Shown: positions 38,462-47,947 of the stretch, piece by piece
How the letters are laid out: each line of letters begins with the position of its first letter
Position numbering within the stretch: position 1 is the first letter of the stretch
Assembly: GCF_900156425.1 (NCBI RefSeq)
Contig: NZ_FTNO01000002.1
Coordinates: forward strand, 540,125-604,124
DNA: 64,000 nucleotides
Reading direction: 5' to 3'
Source of the DNA: Haladaptatus litoreus
GTDB lineage: Archaea > Halobacteriota > Halobacteria > Halobacteriales > Haladaptataceae
The notes under the pieces: model-generated
The model's database searches: none
Seen by the model: the letters and a program-made list of their open reading frames with translations, nothing else
Told to the model about the DNA's origin: nothing
Position numbers and translations under genes: made by a program

Positions 38462-39634
38462 ATGAGTGACATACCCGGCGGAAATGAGCGAAATCGGTGT
38501 GATTTCTGTCGCCTTCCCTGTCCCGAAGAGCCTGTTCTGTCACAGTACGAGGCCGACACCTACGAATTTTGCTCGGAGACGTGCCGGGACGAAATGGCGG
38601 AAAACGACCGGGTGTTCACCGAATATCACGGATTTCGACAGATTGCTACAGGCGTTTCTGGATTAGATGACCATCTTCCGCAGGGGTTGCCGCGCAACTC
38701 CTTCGTCCTCGTGTCGGGGGAAGGCGGCACGCGGGACAGTGCGATTCAGTCCGAACTCGTCTGGCGAGCACTCGAACGCGACGAACCTGCGATTGTTCTC
38801 AGTTTCACCGAACCGCCCGTCTCCGTGGTCGAACAGTTCCTCTCCTTGGAGTGGAACGTTCTGCCGTACCTCGAAACGGGGCAACTGCACGTCATCGACT
38901 GCTTTACCTACCGAGTTAGCGACCGAAAACGGATGTTCGCCAGAATGGACGACTGGAACCAATTTCTTCATCGCGTCACCAGTTCCGCGACGACCACCGT
39001 GCGCGACCCGAGCGATACGAGCGAACTCCAAAACAAACTCGACAACTGCCTCGAATCGCTGTCGATGAGCGACTCCGGCGTCGTCGTCATCGACTCGTTG
39101 ACCGAGTTCGGAACGCTGGTGCAACCAGTGCAAGCCTACGATTTCGTCAAGGACGTGCGGGCAGACGTGTGCAAAGGTCGCTTCGTTCCGGTGTTTGCGG
39201 GGGCTACCTTCGCCGGAGAAGGAGATGTCTTCCCGCACGACATGGCCTACGTCATGGACGGCCTCATCGACTTGCAGTTGAACGGCTCGGTCATCGAGGA
39301 CGTGCTGGTCAAACGGATTCGAATCCGAAAGATGAACGGCGTCCTCACGATTCCCGAATGGATCGCCTACGAGTACACGGCCGGAGATGGATTGGTTTCG
39401 TTCGACCCCCTCGAAGAACTCGAAAAATCGGAAGCGCTGTTGGATTCGCCATCAAAATCCGAGGATGACTCTCACCTCGGCGAGTCATCCTCGAAAAAAT
39501 CGTCGCCCGGTCGAACATCCGACGCGACAGACAAAGCCGATGATTCTCACCCCGACGAATCCGAACCGACCGAATCCCCCGATGAGAAACCGTCTCCACC
39601 GGGTGAACCGTCGGAAGCGGACGCTGAGAATTAA
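38462..39634 (+). CDS. KaiC/RecA-like protein with N-terminal Cys cluster and degenerate P-loop
   Basis: The 390-residue protein has a TRASH/zinc-like N-terminal cluster (Cys13, Cys16, Cys20, Cys37, Cys41). The KaiC/RAD55-type core follows with ATGVSGLDDHLPQGLPRNSF. The P-loop reads GEGGTRDS (residues 86-93): the GK of GxxGxGKS is replaced by Arg91-Asp92. VIDSLTEFGTLV near residue 205 fits Walker B. A disordered Ser/Asp/Pro tail of about 70 residues closes the protein. ATP hydrolysis is doubtful; a sensor or adaptor role is inferred. A 12-base-arm inverted repeat lies at 39460-39493. Confidence 0.75.
   Translation: MSDIPGGNERNRCDFCRLPCPEEPVLSQYEADTYEFCSETCRDEMAENDRVFTEYHGFRQIATGVSGLDDHLPQGLPRNSFVLVSGEGGTRDSAIQSELVWRALERDEPAIVLSFTEPPVSVVEQFLSLEWNVLPYLETGQLHVIDCFTYRVSDRKRMFARMDDWNQFLHRVTSSATTTVRDPSDTSELQNKLDNCLESLSMSDSGVVVIDSLTEFGTLVQPVQAYDFVKDVRADVCKGRFVPVFAGATFAGEGDVFPHDMAYVMDGLIDLQLNGSVIEDVLVKRIRIRKMNGVLTIPEWIAYEYTAGDGLVSFDPLEELEKSEALLDSPSKSEDDSHLGESSSKKSSPGRTSDATDKADDSHPDESEPTESPDEKPSPPGEPSEADAEN
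39460..39493. repeat. Inverted repeat in the KaiC-like gene
   Basis: CGAGGATGACTC (39460-39471) and GAGTCATCCTCG (39482-39493) are exact reverse complements with a 10-base spacer, inside the disordered tail of the protein. Confidence 0.75.
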
Positions 39635-39681
39635 CTGGCAGAAATTCCGGACATGAAAGCAGTTATCTTGCCACCGTTGCT

Positions 39682-40905
39682 ATGCCTGCGCATGAATTGC
39701 CGACCACGGACGGTGGTTCGGTGCGTGTAGTCGCCAAATTCGGAGGCACCAGCCTCGGAAGCGGTGACCGCATCAACCGGGCCGCAGATTCCATTGCCGC
39801 CGCAGTAGAGGCGGGACACGAAATCGCCGTCGTCGCCAGCGCGATGGGCAACACTACCGACGAACTGCTGGACGAAATCAAATTCGACGCGGACGAACCC
39901 GACCGCGCGGAAATCGTCAGCATGGGCGAGCGAACGAGCGTTCGAATGCTCAAAGCCGCCCTCTCCGCACGCGGAGTGGATGCACTCTTCGTCGAACCGG
40001 GCAGAGACGAGTGGCCCATCGTCACCGACTCGCGCGGCGAAGTGAACGCCGAGAAAACCAAAGAACGCGCCGCCGAACTCGCCAGCGAGTTGAACGGAAC
40101 GGTTCCGGTTATCACGGGATTCCTCGCCGAAAACGAAGAGGGCGGCGTCACCACCCTCGGACGCGGTGGAAGCGACACGACGGCCGTGATGCTCGGCACC
40201 TACATGGACGCCGACGAAGTCGTCATCGTGACCGACGTGGAGGGCGTCATGACCGGCGACCCGAGCGTCGTGGAGGGCGCGCGAAACGTCGGGGAAATCA
40301 CGGTGGACGAACTCAGAAATCTTTCCTTCCGCGGGGCGGAAGTCGTCGCACCGTCGGCCCTTTCGTACAAGGACGACGACCTACACGTTCGCGTCGTTCA
40401 CTACCAGCACGGCGACCTGCTCGCTGGCGGAACGAGCGTCACCGGAAAGTTCGAAAATCTCATCGACATGCGAGAGTCGCCTCTCGCCTGCATGACGCTG
40501 GCCGGACGCGCGATTCGAAACCGTCCCGGTATCCTCGCCGACCTCTCCACCGCGCTCGGTGACAGCGAAATCAACATCGACGCCGTAGCCAGCGGGATGG
40601 ACAGCATCACGTTCTACGTCGATACCGAACTCGCGGAACGCGCCGAGAACATCCTTCATCAGGAGGTCATCGGCGAACCTTCGTTATCCAGTGTCACCGT
40701 GGACGACCCAATCGCCGTGATTCGGGTTACTGGCGGCGAACTCCCGAACCAACCGGGTATCATCCACGAACTCGTTCAGCCAGTTGCAGAGGCTCACATC
40801 AACATCCACGACTTGATTACCAGCGCAACCAGTGTTGCTTTGTTCGTGGATTGGGATGACCGCGAGAAGACGCTTGAAATCCTGCAAGACCACTTTCAGC
40901 AGTAA
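39682..40905 (+). CDS. Aspartate kinase
   Basis: The 407-residue enzyme phosphorylates aspartate, the first step toward lysine, threonine and methionine. The signature VVAKFGGTSLGSGDRI lies near the N-terminus. The amino-acid kinase core has TLGRGGSDTTAVMLGTYMDA and VTDVEGVMTGDP, and two ACT domains at the C-terminus (RPGILADLSTALGDSEINID, QPGIIHELVQPVAEAHINIH) give feedback control. A GTG at 39721 would also start near the conserved region; a TATA-like TTATCT near 39662 fits the ATG at 39682. Confidence 0.93.
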   Translation: MPAHELPTTDGGSVRVVAKFGGTSLGSGDRINRAADSIAAAVEAGHEIAVVASAMGNTTDELLDEIKFDADEPDRAEIVSMGERTSVRMLKAALSARGVDALFVEPGRDEWPIVTDSRGEVNAEKTKERAAELASELNGTVPVITGFLAENEEGGVTTLGRGGSDTTAVMLGTYMDADEVVIVTDVEGVMTGDPSVVEGARNVGEITVDELRNLSFRGAEVVAPSALSYKDDDLHVRVVHYQHGDLLAGGTSVTGKFENLIDMRESPLACMTLAGRAIRNRPGILADLSTALGDSEINIDAVASGMDSITFYVDTELAERAENILHQEVIGEPSLSSVTVDDPIAVIRVTGGELPNQPGIIHELVQPVAEAHINIHDLITSATSVALFVDWDDREKTLEILQDHFQQ

Positions 40906-40943
40906 GCAATTTAGTTTGGAGGCTGACTTTCGATTTCTCTTGA

Positions 40944-41177
40944 TCAACTCTCTGCCAGCACTTTGTACGCGATTGCGACCACACTACTGATGAATGCGAT
41001 ACCGCTTGCGAGGAGGACGACGACTGCCCCGAACTGCATAATCGGTTGTACCGATGTTTGCAACACGAACTGGGTGAAAAACGCCAAAACCCACGACCCA
41101 ATGAGACTCCCGTAGAGTTTCAGCATCTCGTCACCAGTCGCATACAGGAGGGCATCGCGGGCAGAAACCGTCGTCAT
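40944..41177 (-). CDS. Small membrane protein
   Basis: The 77-residue protein begins [20 protein letters not shown]. Two hydrophobic helices follow (about 22-42, [20 protein letters not shown]; 48-72, [20 protein letters not shown]). Function is unknown. The ATG at 41177 is preferred over a longer reading from 41258 with Cys-rich non-conserved sequence. It is convergent with aspartate kinase and divergent from hemL. Confidence 0.65.
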   Translation of the reverse strand: MTTVSARDALLYATGDEMLKLYGSLIGSWVLAFFTQFVLQTSVQPIMQFGAVVVLLASGIAFISSVVAIAYKVLAES

Positions 41178-41288
41178 GGATCTCAATTCAAACAATCGAC
41201 AGATACCTATTTCGAACCGACAATTTGTTTCACCCTGTCCGCGCTTTTCTCGACACAAACTTTACCCGGCAGTCCGAATCGGCCGACT

Positions 41289-42629
41289 ATGAACCGCGAG
41301 CGCTCTCGAAACCTGTACGACCGCGCGCTATCCGTGACGCCGGGTGGCGTCAACTCCCCAGTCCGGGCAGTTCGGCCGCATCCGTTCTTCGTGAAACGCG
41401 GCGACGGCGCGCACGTCATCGACGCCGACGGGAACCGCTATCTCGACTACGTGGGCGGCTACGGGCCGCTTTTGTTGGGTCACGACTTGCCCCAGTCCGT
41501 TCAGTCGGCGCTCCAGTCCCAACTCGCGGACGGGCCGATGTACGGTGCACCTGCCGAGGTTGAAGTCGAACTCGCGGAGTTCGTCACTCGCCACGTCCCG
41601 AGCGTCGAGATGATTCGGTTCGTCAACAGCGGGACGGAGGCGACCGCGTCCGCGGTTCGCCTCGCCCGCGGCTACACCGGACGCGACAAAATCGTGGTCA
41701 TGCAGGGTGGCTACCACGGCGCGCAGGAATCGACGTTGGTGCAGGGCGCGGCTGGCCGAACCTCGGAACCGAGTTCCAGCGGCATTCCGGCGGCATTTGC
41801 GGAGGAAACGATTACACTGCCGTTCAACGACGCCGAGGCCGCGCGCGAACTGTTCGAGGAACGCGGCGACGAAATCGCGTGCGTGATGACCGAACCGATT
41901 CTCGGGAACTACGCCAGCGTTCCCCCGGTTGACGGCTATCTGGAAACGTTGCGAGAACTGACCGAGGCGCACGGGTCACTGCTCGTCTTCGACGAAGTGA
42001 TGACCGGGTTCCGAATCGGCGGCCTGCAGTGCGCTCAGGGCAAGTTCGGTGTTACGCCAGACCTGACGACCTTCGCCAAAATCATCGGCGGCGGCTTCCC
42101 GGTCGGCGCAATCGGCGGGCGGGCGGACATCATCGAACAGTTCGCACCGACCGGAAACGTGTTTCAGGCAGGAACTTACTCCGGCCATCCGCTCTCGCTC
42201 ACTGCGGGATTGGAGATGCTTCGATTCGCCGCGAAAAACGACGTGTACGACCACGTCAACAGCCTCGGTGACGAACTTCGGTCGGGGCTGACCGACATCC
42301 TCGCAGACCGCGCGCCGGAGTACACCGTGGTTGGACAGGACAGCATGTTCAAAGTCATCTTCACGCGTGACGGCCCCCGCGACTTGGAAGGCCAGTGCGA
42401 GGCAGGATGCCAGCAGAATCCGGACTGTCCGCGATTCGACTTCTGTCCGAAGGACAAAACCGACGTTGATCGCGCGGAAACCGAACGTTGGGAACGTCTC
42501 TTCTGGCCCGCCATGCTCGACCAAGGAATCTTCCTCACGGCGAACCAGTTCGAATCCCAGTTCATCAGCTACGCACACACCGAGGAAGACATCGAGGAAA
42601 CGCTGGAAGCGTACAAAAAAGCGCTCTAG
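41289..42629 (+). CDS. hemL: Glutamate-1-semialdehyde 2,1-aminomutase
   Basis: The 446-residue PLP enzyme makes 5-aminolevulinate from glutamate-1-semialdehyde in the C5 pathway. It has the N-terminal [48 protein letters not shown] and the PLP lysine in [14 protein letters not shown]. An insert near the C-terminus carries four cysteines (Cys370, Cys374, Cys380, Cys386; [17 protein letters not shown]), absent from textbook bacterial GSAM and possibly metal-binding. The porphyrin genes hemC and hemD lie 2 kb downstream on the same strand. Confidence 0.94.
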   Translation: MNRERSRNLYDRALSVTPGGVNSPVRAVRPHPFFVKRGDGAHVIDADGNRYLDYVGGYGPLLLGHDLPQSVQSALQSQLADGPMYGAPAEVEVELAEFVTRHVPSVEMIRFVNSGTEATASAVRLARGYTGRDKIVVMQGGYHGAQESTLVQGAAGRTSEPSSSGIPAAFAEETITLPFNDAEAARELFEERGDEIACVMTEPILGNYASVPPVDGYLETLRELTEAHGSLLVFDEVMTGFRIGGLQCAQGKFGVTPDLTTFAKIIGGGFPVGAIGGRADIIEQFAPTGNVFQAGTYSGHPLSLTAGLEMLRFAAKNDVYDHVNSLGDELRSGLTDILADRAPEYTVVGQDSMFKVIFTRDGPRDLEGQCEAGCQQNPDCPRFDFCPKDKTDVDRAETERWERLFWPAMLDQGIFLTANQFESQFISYAHTEEDIEETLEAYKKAL

Positions 42630-42717
42630 ATGCCGTAACTGGCCACAAATATACGAAATTTTTGAAACTTCGAAAGAAGTAACAAGGTTAATTAGTTCGG
42701 TTCGAGAATAATTATGT

Positions 42718-43530
42718 ATGGCCGTCATTAGTGCCCTCCGAACCGCCGGTGGAGCAGTCCTCCGGAACCCCGTTATCATCCTCGTTACAGCCCTCTTTGG
42801 GCTGATTCAACTCCCGCAACTTCTCGCACAGGCTATCAATCCCGTTGTCGCGGGCCTGCTGTCGCTCGCTCTTAGCCTCCTGATGATATTCGTCACGCCC
42901 TTCGTTCAAGACGGACTCATCGGCATGGCAAACGAGGGAATCGAAGGAAAAACACGCTTCGGCACGTTCATTTCCGAAGGCAAATCCCACTACGTCCCGG
43001 TGTTCGGCGTCTACCTGCTCCTCATCGCAGTTGGATTCGTGATTAGTATCATGTTCGTCTTCGGGGCTTTCATCGGCATCGGTACGATATTCGCCACCAA
43101 CGGAGAACCGAGTCTCGCGGTGCTCGGCGTCTTCGCCCTCCTCGCCATCCTCGTGTTCGGCGCGTTCTTCCTCACGTTCTTCTTCCTTCAGTTCTACGTA
43201 CAGGCCATCGTCATCGAGAACATTGGGGCCATCGCGGGATTGAAGCACAGCTACCGATGCGTTCGTTCCCACCTCCTCGGCACGTTCGGCTACGTGATTC
43301 TCGCAACCGTCGCTGGTTCCGTCTTTGGCGTCTTCGGTGCGGTTGTGTCCATTCTCACGAATCCAACGTCGCAATCCGCTGAGATGCCGATTGCGGCTTC
43401 CGACCCCTCGCTCGGGATTCTTCTCGCAATTGCAGCTCTGTTCGTCGTCCTCTCCGGCGTTTTCGGCGGCTTCATGGCGACGTACTCGGTCGCGTTCTAC
43501 CGCGAAATCCGGGTTCCCGTTTCGGGATAG
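42718..43530 (+). CDS. Multi-pass membrane protein (DUF7847-like)
   Basis: The 270-residue protein has about six transmembrane segments (for example IILVTALFGLIQLPQLLAQA, VYLLLIAVGFVISIMFVFGA and SVFGVFGAVVSILTNP). The conserved polar segment IAGLKHSYRCVRSHLLGTFG lies between helices. It resembles haloarchaeal DUF7847 proteins, related to a bacterial family of uncharacterised glycine-rich membrane proteins; this is recall, not a search. Function unknown. Confidence 0.7.
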   Translation: MAVISALRTAGGAVLRNPVIILVTALFGLIQLPQLLAQAINPVVAGLLSLALSLLMIFVTPFVQDGLIGMANEGIEGKTRFGTFISEGKSHYVPVFGVYLLLIAVGFVISIMFVFGAFIGIGTIFATNGEPSLAVLGVFALLAILVFGAFFLTFFFLQFYVQAIVIENIGAIAGLKHSYRCVRSHLLGTFGYVILATVAGSVFGVFGAVVSILTNPTSQSAEMPIAASDPSLGILLAIAALFVVLSGVFGGFMATYSVAFYREIRVPVSG

Positions 43531-43584
43531 TCTGCTGTTCCGCAGGCGACATTCGTTTTATCCCCCCGTCCCAACAACGTGGTA

Positions 43585-44040
43585 ATGAGACGCCCACAGC
43601 TTTCCGGCGACCGGGTGCAGTCGCGCTGGTGGTACTGGATTGCGGCGGTGCCCATCGTCTTCGGCTTCTGGCTCGTGACCGTCGCGTGGGTCGCGTTCGC
43701 CATCTCGATGGAACCGGATTTGCTGTTCGGCCCGGACAATCCACTCGAACACGCGCTGCTCGTTTCGATGGCCGCGATGGGGATTCCATTCGCTATCCTC
43801 ATCGTCATTCTCCCGCTGGCAGTGTTTCAGGATACGGTCGCCATCAACCGCGCCGAAACGGGGTGGGAGCCATCGAGTCAAAATTTCGCTCTCGTAGGAC
43901 TGCTTGGAGTCGTCGTCACGGTGGTTGTCGGTATCCTCACCATCGACATCTCGCTCGCCCTCGTCGCTGGATTCGCCCTGAGCGTTCCCCTCGCGCTGTA
44001 CTATCTTCGGGAACGCCACCTGAATCTCGGCGTTCCGTGA
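43585..44040 (+). CDS. Multi-pass membrane protein, hypothetical
   Basis: The 151-residue protein has four hydrophobic helices (about 16-40 YWIAAVPIVFGFWLVTVAWV; 58-82; 103-125; 123-140). It starts MRRPQLSGDRVQSRWW at the ATG at 43585; a GTG two codons upstream is possible. It follows the DUF7847-like gene by 54 bases on the same strand. No function is recognised. Confidence 0.65.
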   Translation: MRRPQLSGDRVQSRWWYWIAAVPIVFGFWLVTVAWVAFAISMEPDLLFGPDNPLEHALLVSMAAMGIPFAILIVILPLAVFQDTVAINRAETGWEPSSQNFALVGLLGVVVTVVVGILTIDISLALVAGFALSVPLALYYLRERHLNLGVP

Positions 44041-44621
44041 ATATATGAGATTTATGACGAGTTCTATATTTCTCCTGTTGCGGATGTTCTGTACTCTCTA
44101 GCTGGCCGATTTACAGCACAGCAGGAACTCCAGACTCCAAAAAACCGCATGCGGACAGTCGTGCCAGCAGTCGGCACGACTGTCCTCGCTCGCGGGTCGT
44201 TCCTCCCCGCTCGCAGTCGAGGCAGAACGCTTGCCTCGTACTCTCCTTTCCTCCTGGTCGTTCGGACACCTGCGCCGACCGCTGGCGCAGGTGTCCGAAC
44301 CACGCTTCCTGAAATCAGCAGACCAACCAACTGCTACGCTATTGCCGATGACACGACTGCAGCGGGCTAGCCGCTTCTCCGCGAGTGAGGAACGCAGTGA
44401 CGAACGAGCGGGCCGACGAATCCCCCGGAGGTGGTGAGGAATGTCTTCGTGAGAGGAGCGAGCGAATGGCTCGGAAGTCGCACGCCCGCGGAACGCAGTG
44501 AGCAGGAACGTCTTCCGGTGCTTTTGGTCCAGATTTTGCCAGTGAGCGCGGCACTGCCGCGCTCACACAGCAAAAGGTGGTGTTCGAAGATGGTTTTACC
44601 ATCCGGTGCGCAGAGTGTGAT
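44041..44621. repeat. 581-base gene-free region packed with hairpins
   Basis: No credible gene is present. Perfect inverted repeats: GACAGTCGTGCC at 44154-44165 with 44173-44184; CGAGGCA/TGCCTCG at 44218-44238; a 17-base-arm repeat, 44260-44276 with 44284-44300 (arm GTTCGGACACCTGCGCC); and GTGAGCGCGGC at 44542-44552 with 44556-44566. The 3-prime part must hold the hemC promoter. The hairpins look like REP-type or MITE-type sequence. Confidence 0.7.
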
Positions 44622-45734
44622 ATGAGCAATCGCGGAAAGGAGATTACATTGGCGACGCGGGGGTCAGACCTCGCCATTCGACAATCTGGGGAGGTAACGG
44701 CGGCGCTGGAAGACCGCCGGTTTTCGGTGGAACTGGTCGAAGTGGAAACGACGGGCGACCAGTTGGACGACGCACTCATCACGGAACTCGGGAAGACGGG
44801 CGCGTTCGTCCGGGACTTGGATCGAAAAGTGCTGGACGAAGAAGTGGATGGGGCGATTCACTCGATGAAGGACATGCCGACAGAGCATCCAAGCGAACTC
44901 ATCGTCGCGGGCGTTCCCGAGCGCGCGAGCGCGAACGACGTACTCGTTACGCCGGATGGGAAGCCAATCGACGCGCTCCGAGAGGGTGCAGTGGTCGGTA
45001 CGTCCAGCCTACGCCGGAAAGCACAACTGCTGAACCACCGACCTGACCTCACGGTCGAACCGCTCCGCGGAAACGTCGATACGCGAATCGAGAAACTACT
45101 CGCGCCGGTACTCCAAGCGGAACACGAAGAACGCACCGAGGAGGAAAAGGAGCGAAAGGCCCATTCTGGAAAGAAGGACAGCTACGAGTTCCCTTACGAC
45201 AAGCGCGTCGAGGAGTGGTTCGACGACCTTTCCGAAATCAAACGACGAGCGCTCGAACGCGAGGTCGAGACGGAGTACGACGCAATCGTTCTCGCCGAGG
45301 CGGGACTCCAGCGAAGCGGACTCGCTCACCAAGTCGAATACGACCGATTGCCACAGAGCCAGTTCGTTCCCGCGCCCGGACAAGGTGCGCTGGCGGTCAC
45401 GACGCTCGACAACGAGCTTTCGCAGGACATTAACACGGTGCTCGACCATCCACGGACGCGGGTCGAAACGACCGTCGAGCGGACGATTCTCCGCGAACTG
45501 AACGGCGGTTGTATCGCCCCGATTGGCGTCCACGCCATCATTCAAGGTGAGAACGTCCACGTCGAAGTCCAAGTGTTCAGTCAGGACGGGTCGGAAACCG
45601 TTTCGATGAAGCGCGATGTTCCGATTCAAACGCACGTTACCGGCGCGAAGAAAGTCGCGGCAGAACTGGCGGACAAGGGTGCCCGCGACCTCATCGCCGA
45701 GGCTCGAAAGGAAACGGGGGCTGATGCTGAATGA
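44622..45734 (+). CDS. hemC: Porphobilinogen deaminase (hydroxymethylbilane synthase)
   Basis: The 370-residue enzyme joins four porphobilinogens into hydroxymethylbilane. Signatures are TLATRGSDLAIRQSGEVTAA, VDGAIHSMKDMPTE, GTSSLRRKAQLLNHRPDL and the dipyrromethane cofactor Cys in LNGGCIAPIGVHA. A charged insertion around residues 150-190 (ERTEEEKERKAHSGKKDSYE) is a haloarchaeal-type expansion. Its stop overlaps the hemD start by four bases. Confidence 0.94.
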   Translation: MSNRGKEITLATRGSDLAIRQSGEVTAALEDRRFSVELVEVETTGDQLDDALITELGKTGAFVRDLDRKVLDEEVDGAIHSMKDMPTEHPSELIVAGVPERASANDVLVTPDGKPIDALREGAVVGTSSLRRKAQLLNHRPDLTVEPLRGNVDTRIEKLLAPVLQAEHEERTEEEKERKAHSGKKDSYEFPYDKRVEEWFDDLSEIKRRALEREVETEYDAIVLAEAGLQRSGLAHQVEYDRLPQSQFVPAPGQGALAVTTLDNELSQDINTVLDHPRTRVETTVERTILRELNGGCIAPIGVHAIIQGENVHVEVQVFSQDGSETVSMKRDVPIQTHVTGAKKVAAELADKGARDLIAEARKETGADAE

Positions 45735-46471
45735 AAATCGCCGTCTTCCGTCCGGATGACGAGCGACTGGAAGATGCAGTCTCCCTCCTCGAATCACTCG
45801 ACGCAGACCCGGTTCCAGACCCGATGCTGGCGGTTCATCCGACGGGGAAGAAACCGAACCACGCCGATTTCGTCGTCCTGACGAGCAAGACGGGCGTCGA
45901 ATTGGCATACGAAGCGGGTTGGAATCCCGGCGAGGCCACCGTTTGCGCCATCGGCGAGGGAACCGCCGCGAGCCTCCGCGAGCACGGCTACGAGGTCGAT
46001 ATCGTTCCCGACAAATTCTCCTCGCGCGGCCTCGTCGCAGTGCTCGCAGACCACGTGGACGGAAAACGCGTCGAAGTCGCCCGCAGCGACCACGGAAGCG
46101 ACGTGCTGCTCGACGGCCTCGAAGACGCTGGCGCGGAGGTGCACGAAACTGTGCTTTACGAACTCGTTCGACCGAAGGGTTCGGGAGAGTCCACAGAACT
46201 CGCCGCAGAGGGCGACCTCGACGCCGCTTTGTTCACCTCGCCGCTCACGGTCGAACATTTCTTGGAGGCCGCGGAAGAGCGCGGAATTCGAGACGAGACG
46301 CTGGACAACCTCGAAGACGTGACCGTCGGTGCGATTGGCGGGCCAACTCACGATACCGCTCGCGACCACGGGATTCGCGTCGATGTCGTCCCGCAAACGG
46401 CCTCGTTCGACCAACTGGTACGCGAAGCGGTCGAACGAATCACCGATACGACCGACAGGGCGGAGATTTAA
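45731..46471 (+). CDS. hemD: Uroporphyrinogen-III synthase
   Basis: The 246-residue enzyme cyclises and inverts ring D of hydroxymethylbilane. This fast-evolving family is recognised from FVVLTSKTGVELAYEAGWNP, CAIGEGTAASLREHGYEVDI, VARSDHGSDVLLDGLEDAGA, ALFTSPLTVEHFLEAAEERG and AIGGPTHDTARDHGIRVDVV, and by its ATGA overlap with hemC. The product feeds siroheme and cobalamin synthesis. Confidence 0.92.
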   Translation: MKIAVFRPDDERLEDAVSLLESLDADPVPDPMLAVHPTGKKPNHADFVVLTSKTGVELAYEAGWNPGEATVCAIGEGTAASLREHGYEVDIVPDKFSSRGLVAVLADHVDGKRVEVARSDHGSDVLLDGLEDAGAEVHETVLYELVRPKGSGESTELAAEGDLDAALFTSPLTVEHFLEAAEERGIRDETLDNLEDVTVGAIGGPTHDTARDHGIRVDVVPQTASFDQLVREAVERITDTTDRAEI

Positions 46472-46498
46472 ACGGGAAGACGAATCAAGGATGTACCG

Positions 46499-47920
46499 AT
46501 GAGTGCTCCGGTTCCGGAACTGAGCGAGCGTGCGATGACCTGTGCGGATAGATTACGCGACGCGGATGAAGTTCTCCTCGCTTCGCACATCGACGCAGAC
46601 GGGCTGACGAGCGCCGCGATTGCGTCGTCCGCACTTTCCCGCGCTGGGATTCCGTTCGAAACGGTGTTCAGCAAGCAACTCGACGCCGAAGAAATCGCGT
46701 CTATCGCGGCCACAGAATACGACACAGTGCTGTTCACCGACTTCGGAAGCGGACAACTCGACATCATCGCGGAACACGAATCCGCTGGTGATTTTACGCC
46801 CGTCATCGCCGACCACCACCAGCCAGCCGACGCAGACACCGAATTTCATCTCAATCCTCTACTGTTCGGTCTTGACGGCTCGTCGGAACTCTCCGGTGCC
46901 GGGGCGAGTTACGTCCTCGCGCGGGCGCTCGAAGCCGAGAACGCTGACCAGTCCGACAACCGCGACCTCGCCGCGCTCGCCGTCGTCGGTGCCGTCGGCG
47001 ACATGCAAATCTCGGACGGCGAACTCGTGGGTGCGAATACCGGAATCGTAGAGGAGGGAATCGAGGCTGGTGTCGTCGAAACCGGAACCGACCTCGCGCT
47101 GTACGGGAAACAGACCAGACCGCTCCCGAAACTGCTCGAATACGCCACCGACGTGTACATCCCCGGCATTTCGAACAACAAAAACGGCGTCCTCCGATTT
47201 CTCGACGGTGTCGGTATCGATCTGATGGAAGACGGCGACTGGCGGCGCTGGGTCGATTTGACCGACGATGAACGCCAAACCGTCGCCAGCGCGCTGGTCA
47301 AACGTGCGATGCGAAAAGGTGTCCCTGCGAAGAAAATCGAAGGACTCGTCGGCACATCCTACACTCTCGCGGCCGAGGAAGAGGGAGCTGAACTCCGCGA
47401 CGTGAGCGAATTTTCGACCCTGCTCAACGCAACAGCGCGGTACGAACGGGCGGATGTCGGACTCGCCGTCTGTCTCGGCGACCGCGGCGATGCGCTGGAG
47501 CGCGCGCGAACACTGCTGACGAACCACCGACGCAACCTTTCGGAGGCAATCAGTTGGGTGCAGACCGAGGGAGTTACGAAAGAAGAGAACGTGCAGTGGT
47601 TCCACGCCGAAGACCGCGTTCGCGAAACCATCGTCGGCATCGTCGCCGGGATGGCGGTCGGCGCGGACGGTATCGACCGCGGAACGCCAATCTTCGCCTT
47701 CGCCGAGAAAAACGAAGAGGAGGTGAAAGTGTCCGGGCGCGGGACGCCCGGACTCACGCGCAAGGGACTTGACCTCTCGGTGGTGATGAAAGAGGCATCC
47801 CGCGCGGTCGGCGGCGACGGTGGCGGTCACAACGTCGCCGCCGGAGCGACGGTGCCGAAAGGAGAGGAATCCACATTTATCGAGCGCGCCGACGAAATCG
47901 TCGGCGAGCAGTTGGAATAA
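46499..47920 (+). CDS. DHH family phosphoesterase, RecJ-like
   Basis: The 473-residue protein has the DHH motifs: ASHIDADGLTSAAIA (motif I Asp), TDFGSGQLDIIAEHE, IADHHQPA (DHH) and the C-terminal DHHA1 signature GGDGGGHNVAAGATV. Members include archaeal RecJ/GAN-type exonucleases, Cdc45-like proteins and nanoRNases. Length and motif set fit archaeal single-strand exonucleases that associate with the replisome. It starts 27 bases after hemD, perhaps by read-through. Confidence 0.87.
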   Translation: MSAPVPELSERAMTCADRLRDADEVLLASHIDADGLTSAAIASSALSRAGIPFETVFSKQLDAEEIASIAATEYDTVLFTDFGSGQLDIIAEHESAGDFTPVIADHHQPADADTEFHLNPLLFGLDGSSELSGAGASYVLARALEAENADQSDNRDLAALAVVGAVGDMQISDGELVGANTGIVEEGIEAGVVETGTDLALYGKQTRPLPKLLEYATDVYIPGISNNKNGVLRFLDGVGIDLMEDGDWRRWVDLTDDERQTVASALVKRAMRKGVPAKKIEGLVGTSYTLAAEEEGAELRDVSEFSTLLNATARYERADVGLAVCLGDRGDALERARTLLTNHRRNLSEAISWVQTEGVTKEENVQWFHAEDRVRETIVGIVAGMAVGADGIDRGTPIFAFAEKNEEEVKVSGRGTPGLTRKGLDLSVVMKEASRAVGGDGGGHNVAAGATVPKGEESTFIERADEIVGEQLE

Positions 47921-47947
47921 ACGGGTCTGAATTCCGTCAATGCGAGG

